A stretch of DNA of 64,000 bases, from assembly GCF_042646425.1 (NCBI RefSeq), contig NZ_JBHRTR010000054.1, forward strand, positions 1 through 64,000, in the 5' to 3' direction. A program made the translations under genes and the position numbers. Under the pieces are notes generated by a model that made no database searches, had not been told where the DNA came from, and worked only from the letters and a program-made list of their open reading frames with translations. Of the stretch, positions 59,316 to 64,000 are shown in pieces. The stretch's first letter is position 1. Each line of letters starts with the position of its first letter. The DNA comes from Marinibaculum pumilum. Its GTDB lineage: Bacteria > Pseudomonadota > Alphaproteobacteria > Ferrovibrionales > Ferrovibrionaceae.

Positions 59316-60386
59316 ATGACCGCAGAGCAACGCCTGAGCACCGACCTGACCCGCCGCCTGGGCATTGCCCATCCGGTGGTGCAGGCGCCGATGGCCGGCG
59401 GCAGCGACACGCCGGAGCTGGTCGCCGCGGTGGGCGCCGCGGGCGGCATCGGCTTCCTGGGCAGCGCCTACCGCACGCCGGAGCAGATCAGCGCCGCCGC
59501 CGCCGCGGTGCGGGCGAAGACCGACGCCCCGTTCGGGGTGAACCTGTTCGCGCCGACCCCGGCACCGCCGGCGGTCGACCCGGGCCCGGCGGTGTCGCGC
59601 CTGGCCGGCTATTTCGAGGAACTGGGCCTGCAGCGGCCGGTCGCGCCGGCGCTTCCGCCGGACGGCTTCGACGCGCAGGTCGCCGCGGCACTGGATAGCG
59701 GCGCGGCGGCCTTCTCCTTCACCTTCGGCATCCCGCCGGCGGCGGTGCGGCAGGCGATCAAGGCGCGCGGCATGCTGCTGATCGGCACCGCCACCACGGT
59801 GGCGGAGGCGGTGCAGCTGAAGGAGGCGGGGTTCGAGGCGATCGTCGCGCAGGGTGCCGAGGCCGGCGGCCATCGCGGGACATTCGCCGGCGCCTTCGAG
59901 GCCTCGATGGTCGGCTCGATGGCGCTGGTCCCGCAGGTGGTCGACGCCACCGGCCTGCCGGTGCTGGCCTCCGGCGGCATCATGGACGGTCGCGGCCTGG
60001 CGGCGGCGCTGGTGCTGGGCGCGGCCGGGGTGCAGATGGGCACCGCCTTCCTGGCGGCGGCGGAATCCGGCCTGCCCGATGCCTATCGCGCGGCGCTCGG
60101 CACCGCCCGCGAGGACGGCACGCGTGTCACCCGCGCCTTCTCCGGCCGACCTGCCCGCGGCATCGCCAACCGCTTCATGGACGAGGTGGAGGCGGCGGGA
60201 GAGATCCTGCCCTTCCCGCTGCAGAACGGCCTGACCCGGCCGCTGCGCACGGAGGCGGCGCGCCAGGGCCGGGCGGAGTTCCTCTCGCTCTGGGCCGGCC
60301 AGGGCGTGCCGATGGCACGGCCGCAGGCTGCGGCGGATCTGGTCGCCCGACTCGTGGCGGAGGCGCAGGCCGCCCTCGGACGCTAG
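59316..60386 (+). CDS. Nitronate monooxygenase (2-nitropropane dioxygenase family)
   Basis: A 356-residue FMN-dependent monooxygenase. N-terminal GIAHPVVQAPMAGGSDTPELVAAVGAAGGIGFLG binds FMN. The catalytic-base histidine lies in AEAGGHRGTF near residue 187; the glycine-rich ASGGIMDGRGLAAALVLGAAGVQMGTAFL segment is intact. It oxidises propionate-3-nitronate-type toxins or other nitroalkanes. ATG 59316 has GAGGAG at 6 nt. A LysR box and the LysR gene lie upstream. Confidence 0.93.
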   Translation: MTAEQRLSTDLTRRLGIAHPVVQAPMAGGSDTPELVAAVGAAGGIGFLGSAYRTPEQISAAAAAVRAKTDAPFGVNLFAPTPAPPAVDPGPAVSRLAGYFEELGLQRPVAPALPPDGFDAQVAAALDSGAAAFSFTFGIPPAAVRQAIKARGMLLIGTATTVAEAVQLKEAGFEAIVAQGAEAGGHRGTFAGAFEASMVGSMALVPQVVDATGLPVLASGGIMDGRGLAAALVLGAAGVQMGTAFLAAAESGLPDAYRAALGTAREDGTRVTRAFSGRPARGIANRFMDEVEAAGEILPFPLQNGLTRPLRTEAARQGRAEFLSLWAGQGVPMARPQAAADLVARLVAEAQAALGR

Positions 60387-60426
60387 AGGGTTCCCGGAAC
60401 AGATGGAAGCGGCACCACATACCCAA

Positions 60427-60521
60427 TCGTCATCCCCTGCTTGATCGGGGATCCATTCCGCCAGCCTCCCGGCTGCTGATCAGGTTGCGGAATGGGTTCT
60501 CGGGTCAAGCCCGAGAACGAC
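60427..60521. repeat. REP-like pair of hairpins (BIME-like element)
   Basis: Two related palindromic units face each other: ATCCCC-N9-GGGGAT (60432-60452), followed by CCATTCCG, and a perfect 8-bp stem TTCTCGGG-TCAAG-CCCGAGAA (60497-60517), preceded by CGGAATGG. The two units are imperfect inverted copies of a 34-bp sequence (60427-60460 and 60488-60521) sharing GCTTGA loops. This is the form of bacterial REP/BIME extragenic elements. The rest of the 339-bp gap (60387-60725) shows nothing else I can support. Confidence 0.7.
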
Positions 60522-60725
60522 AACGCTTCTACCAAAAATGGGAACGCTCTAGGTCCAGGCGGGATCAGCAGGCTGGATCAGCCCTGTGCGAACAGCTGCA
60601 TCAACCCGCCGCCCGCGGCCGCCAGGCTGTCGTCGGGTTTCGGTGGATTGGCGCAAAGCAGGCGGGGCGAAGTGCATCGTCACCTGCCGCGGGGCTGCGG
60701 ATCGGGCCCTGGCCGGCTCTCCGCC

Positions 60726-60881
60726 TCAGAGGATCACGGCATATTCCGCCAGTGCCGCGCCGGCGCTGACGGATCCCAGGTCGATCGCCGGCGAATCGCC
60801 CGCGGCCTTTGCCGCAGTTTGCGGCGCGAATGGGTCCCGGTGGGCCTGGCGTCCCTTGTTCCGGCTCTTGCCCTGTTTCAC
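60726..60881 (-). CDS. Small ORF, 51 residues, function unknown
   Basis: GTG 60881 is preceded by a perfect AGGAGG (60892..60887) at 5-nt spacing, one of the strongest RBSs in the window. The 51-residue product begins with a basic patch MKQGKSRNKGRQAHRDPFAP and ends hydrophobic, SAGAALAEYAVIL. A longer frame from TTG 60929 would give 67 residues. No family recognised. The strong RBS and charged-then-hydrophobic layout are the only evidence that it is real. Confidence 0.5.
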   Translation of the reverse strand: MKQGKSRNKGRQAHRDPFAPQTAAKAAGDSPAIDLGSVSAGAALAEYAVIL

Positions 60882-61068
60882 ATAAGCCTCCTGTATCCTG
60901 AATCCCGTCAGGTCAGAGGTCATGGACAATGCGGGAGGCCGCGTGGCGGCCGGATGTCAGGCTGTGTCGGTACGATCGGAGCAAACGGGGTTCGTGCAGC
61001 AGCAGCAGGCACGCCCTGACACCGGGCATGCGCCTGGAAGGCGGTGATCCGGCAGATGGCGGCCGCAG

Positions 61069-62328
61069 TCATGCCCGTGGCGAAAGCCGGTGCCGCAGGC
61101 GCACTGTGCGCCGCGCCGTGCGCTTGCGCCACCACAGGATCACCCCCGTGACCGAGAGCATCGCAACGGCGATGCCCGCGGCACAGACCAGGATGCGGCC
61201 GGGCAGGCCGAGCAGCTCGCCCGAGTGCAGGGGCATCTGCAGGTCCATGATGACGTCGCCGGCCGTGCCCTCGCCCGGCACATGCACCTGCAGCACCCGG
61301 CCGTCGCGCATGTCGATGTCGATGACGGGAGTGCCGAGCCAGACCCCGCGCCGGTGCTGCGACGGGCGATAGGTCACCGCATAGATGCCGCGGCTGCTGC
61401 GATAGATCCGGTCGGGCCGCTGCGTCCATCCGCGGCCGCGCGCCTCCGCCTGCGCCCGCGCCAGCCCTTCGTCGAAGCCGAACGGCGGTGGCACGACACT
61501 GGGCGGCGGCGCCGGCATCTCGTAGACCGACGGGGTCAGGGGCGAGATCAGTTCCACCACCGGCCGGAACAGTTCGCGATAGAGGTTGAAGTAGATCGAC
61601 GACACCGCCACCGCGAGCAGCACCGGCCAGAACCAGAGCCCGGCGGCGCGGTGCAGGTCCAGATTGACCCGGTGAAAGCCGGCACGACGCTTCACGCCCC
61701 AGGCGATCCGCCACTTGGCGAGGAATGGGCGGCCGCGCGGCAGGGTCAGCCAGGCGCCGACGAAGCAGTCCAGCAGCCACAGCACCGCCACCGCGCCCAG
61801 CAGCCAGCGCCCGAGATGCCCCCATTCCCCCGGCAGCTGCAGCATGTAGTGGAAGCGGTAGAGGAAAGGGATGATGCTCTGCCGGCTGCAGCAGGCGCCG
61901 GTGTCGCGGGTGCCCAGCAGCGCGCCGGTCACCGGATCGGCGAACGCCTCGTCATAGGCCAGCGCGACCGGCCGGCCGCTGACCGGATCGACCCGGCCCC
62001 GGACGGTCACGCGCGCCGCCTCCCCCGGCGGCAGGTTCAGCGGCACAGAGACCGCGATGGCCCCCGGCAGCGCCGCCTCCACCGCGGCGGCGAGCGCGTC
62101 CGGCGGCAATGGCGGGCCGCGCCCCGGGCTGCGGAACAGGTCCGGGTTGAGCCAGGCGTCCAGCTCGCTGTCGAAAGCGATAACGCTGCCGGTCAGCCCG
62201 GCCATCACCAGGAATGCAGCCATCGCCAGCCCGGCCCAGCGGTGCAGCACCACCAGGGCCGGGCGGGCCCAGGGTCGGCGGACAGGCCGGCTGGCAGGCC
62301 GGCGTCCGGCTATGCCCGCCGCCGCCAT
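61069..62328 (-). CDS. PepSY-associated transmembrane protein
   Basis: A 419-residue inner-membrane protein of the PepSY_TM family (PiuB/FoxB-like). Segments: helix 1 with LVVLHRWAGLAMAAFLVMAGLTGSVIAFD, RFHYMLQLPGEWGHLGRWLLGAVAVLWLLDCFVGAWLTLP, FHRVNLDLHRAAGLWFWPVLLAVAVSSIYFNLY and a C-terminal ILVCAAGIAVAMLSVTGVILWWRKR. Conserved histidines (LHRWAG, RFHYM, LDLHRAAG) are candidate haem or metal ligands; related proteins reduce ferric siderophores after uptake. It starts 3 bp after the upstream receptor gene ends, so the two are cotranscribed. Confidence 0.9.
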   Translation of the reverse strand: MAAAGIAGRRPASRPVRRPWARPALVVLHRWAGLAMAAFLVMAGLTGSVIAFDSELDAWLNPDLFRSPGRGPPLPPDALAAAVEAALPGAIAVSVPLNLPPGEAARVTVRGRVDPVSGRPVALAYDEAFADPVTGALLGTRDTGACCSRQSIIPFLYRFHYMLQLPGEWGHLGRWLLGAVAVLWLLDCFVGAWLTLPRGRPFLAKWRIAWGVKRRAGFHRVNLDLHRAAGLWFWPVLLAVAVSSIYFNLYRELFRPVVELISPLTPSVYEMPAPPPSVVPPPFGFDEGLARAQAEARGRGWTQRPDRIYRSSRGIYAVTYRPSQHRRGVWLGTPVIDIDMRDGRVLQVHVPGEGTAGDVIMDLQMPLHSGELLGLPGRILVCAAGIAVAMLSVTGVILWWRKRTARRTVRLRHRLSPRA

Positions 62329-62331
62329 GGC

Positions 62332-64000
62332 TCAGAAGTCGAAGCTGGTGGAGACCAGGAAGGTGCGCGGCGCGCCCTGCACCAGGGTCTCGCGCGCGGC
62401 GGAGGCCCAGTAATCGTTGTCCAGCAGGTTCTCCACATTGGCGCGGATCGTCACCGGATTGCCGCCCAGGGTCAGCCGGTAGCGGGCGCCGATGTCGAAG
62501 CGCACCCATTGCGGCAGCTCCAGGGTATTGGCGGCATCCAGGTATTGCGGGCTGGAATAGATGCCGCGGCCGGTCAGGGTCAGGCCATGAAGGAACGGCG
62601 TGTCCCATTCCGCCCCCATCACCCCCTGGAAGCGGGGCGCGGCGACGGCGGTGTTGCCGTCGTTGATGCCGCCCTGGGTTTGCACCAGGTCGGCGTCCAG
62701 ATACATCACCCCGCCCAGCAGGCGGACAGTCTCCGTCACCTCGCCGAACAGGTTGAGCTCGATGCCGCGATTGCGCTGCTCGCCGTCGACGCCGAAGACG
62801 TTGGTGGTCGGATCGGTCAGCCCGTTCGGCTGGGTGATCTGGAAGGCCGAGAGGGTGGCGCCGATATCGCCATGGTCGACCTTCACGCCGACCTCGATCT
62901 GCTTGCTCTGGAAGGGCGGGAAGACCTCGCCCGCATTGACGGCGGTGTTCGGCGCCGTCGGCCCCTGCTGCAGCCCCTCGATATAGCTGCCGTAGAGCGA
63001 GACGTTCTGCCAGGGCTTCACCAGGATGCCCAGGGTCGGGGTGACCCGCGACTTGTCGTATTCCGACGTGATCGCGCCGGTCGTGCCGTTGAAGTTCGTC
63101 GAGCCCACCTGCTGGCGCCGCGCCCCCAGGGTCAGCTGCACCCGGTCGCCCCAGACCGACAGCACGTCGGCCAGGGCGAAGCTGGTCAGGTCGCTCTCCG
63201 CCGTCTTCGGGATGTCGCCATAGGACGGCAGGACGGGCCGCGCCACCTCCACCGGCTCGTAGAGATTGGAGAAGATCGTCGTCAGCCGGGTGGAGAGCTG
63301 GCCGTATTCCTCGTGATACTTCGATCCCGACAGGGTGACCTCGTGGCGGATGCCGCCGGTCTGGAAGTCGCCGCGGATACCGAGCTCGCCGCTCCTGGTG
63401 ACGTCATAGGCGTTGATGTAGTGGGGCCGCGAGGCGATCAGGCCGGCATTGTTCTGCAGCAGCCAGGTGGTCTGCAGGCTGTCCAGGTCGGTCCGGCGGG
63501 CGCCAGCCGCGGCATAGGCGGTGACGTTGTCCAGGATATCGACCTCGCCGCGAACCATGCCGAAGACATTCTGTTCGTCATAGTATGTCCAGGGCTGGAA
63601 GAAGTTTGAGGTCGAGTCCGGTGCCGTGGGTACCGGGAAGGCGAAGTCGAACAGCAGGCCCTGCTGGGCATCGGTGTTGTTCACCGCATAGGACAGGTCG
63701 GCCTCCAGCCGCACCCGCTCGCCGCGATAGTCCATGCCGACGGAGGCATTGCCGTTCTCCTGGCTCTGGTTCTCCACCGGCGTGTCGCCGTTGCGGTACA
63801 GGCCGTTCACCCGCACCCCGAACGCCTTGTCGCGGCCGAAGCGGCGGCCGACATCGACCTGGCCGCCGACTTGGGCGTCGGAGATGTACATCGGCGTCAC
63901 CCGGGTCAGCGGGGTGTCGCCGGCGCGTTTCGGCACCACGTTGATGGTGCCGCCGATGGAGCCGTAGGGGGACATGCCGTTCAGCAGGGCGTTCGGGCCT
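62332..64000 (-). CDS. TonB-dependent siderophore receptor (5' part outside window)
   Basis: The C-terminal 555 or so residues of an outer-membrane receptor; the signal peptide and most of the plug lie beyond the right edge. The frame opens at the edge with GPNALLNGMSPYGSIGGTINVVPKRAGDTPL, a plug-domain segment of FhuE/FpvA-type siderophore receptors, and closes with the outer-membrane signature TFLVSTSFDF (terminal Phe). Between are about 20 barrel strands. An internal ATG at 63975 is not the true start. It is followed 3 bp later by the PepSY protein gene, supporting ferric-siderophore uptake and reduction. Ligand unknown. Confidence 0.93.
   Translation of the reverse strand, partial: GPNALLNGMSPYGSIGGTINVVPKRAGDTPLTRVTPMYISDAQVGGQVDVGRRFGRDKAFGVRVNGLYRNGDTPVENQSQENGNASVGMDYRGERVRLEADLSYAVNNTDAQQGLLFDFAFPVPTAPDSTSNFFQPWTYYDEQNVFGMVRGEVDILDNVTAYAAAGARRTDLDSLQTTWLLQNNAGLIASRPHYINAYDVTRSGELGIRGDFQTGGIRHEVTLSGSKYHEEYGQLSTRLTTIFSNLYEPVEVARPVLPSYGDIPKTAESDLTSFALADVLSVWGDRVQLTLGARRQQVGSTNFNGTTGAITSEYDKSRVTPTLGILVKPWQNVSLYGSYIEGLQQGPTAPNTAVNAGEVFPPFQSKQIEVGVKVDHGDIGATLSAFQITQPNGLTDPTTNVFGVDGEQRNRGIELNLFGEVTETVRLLGGVMYLDADLVQTQGGINDGNTAVAAPRFQGVMGAEWDTPFLHGLTLTGRGIYSSPQYLDAANTLELPQWVRFDIGARYRLTLGGNPVTIRANVENLLDNDYWASAARETLVQGAPRTFLVSTSFDF

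Overview
The window is 64 kb of uniformly GC-rich (about 70%) bacterial chromosome. Gene content points to an alphaproteobacterium, most likely of the Rhodospirillales/Azospirillum-like group. Pointers are a DUF2852 protein, a single-chain acyl-CoA carboxylase, NodT-type efflux, a BMP-type transporter cassette and a REP-like palindromic element near 60.45 kb. The species cannot be fixed from sequence alone. I see no rRNA, tRNA, CRISPR array, prophage or insertion sequence. The window reads as ordinary, densely packed chromosome with many divergent and convergent pairs, not as an island.

Layout, left to right. 0-4 kb: start of a gene leaving the left edge, a VOC protein, a membrane-anchored coiled-coil protein, a quinone oxidoreductase, and a YegS/DagK-type lipid kinase interrupted by one in-frame TAA. 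4-10 kb: a 1130-residue biotin carboxylase-BCCP-carboxyltransferase fusion, then ahpC-ahpF with a textbook terminator. 10-15.6 kb: a ydbH-ynbE-ydbL cassette (intermembrane lipid transport), a TetR regulator and a DUF2852 protein behind a palindromic operator-like site. 15.6-22 kb: AhpD-like protein, hydrolase-OsmC fusion, GNAT, a secreted protein with four peptidoglycan-binding repeats and a lectin-like domain, a flavin monooxygenase with a histone-H1-like tail, and a divergent MBL-fold protein. 22-30 kb: ChrA, a BCCT transporter, TauD-type dioxygenase divergent from an AraC regulator, and a hotdog protein/PLP enzyme pair. 30-33.6 kb: a receiver-only response regulator convergent with a hybrid sensor kinase.

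33.6-40.5 kb is the most coherent metabolic unit: TetR regulator, BMP substrate-binding protein, RutB-like cysteine hydrolase, RidA protein, double-NBD ABC ATPase and two permeases, all on the minus strand with overlapping or near-overlapping ends. A perfect 16-bp palindrome lies just upstream of the binding-protein gene. It looks like regulated import and hydrolysis of a small N-containing compound, perhaps nucleobase-derived. 40.6-45 kb holds DUF454, a small GNAT, a LuxR regulator, an Ada-AlkA fusion overlapping an O6-methylguanine methyltransferase, and a GST. 45-51.6 kb holds two MATE exporters, a lipoprotein adenosine deaminase and a Tat-exported amidohydrolase. 51.8-57.8 kb is a tripartite RND efflux operon. 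57.8-64 kb holds a small exported protein, LysR plus nitronate monooxygenase with a LysR-type box between them, a REP-like element, a 51-codon small ORF with a strong RBS, a PepSY membrane protein, and a TonB-dependent siderophore receptor leaving the right edge.

Functional themes are peroxide/thiol defence (AhpCF, AhpD-like, OsmC fusion), DNA alkylation repair, envelope lipid transport and export pumps, and small-molecule scavenging. Start codons were set by Shine-Dalgarno spacing and family alignment from memory, so several differ from the longest open frame. No database search was possible.
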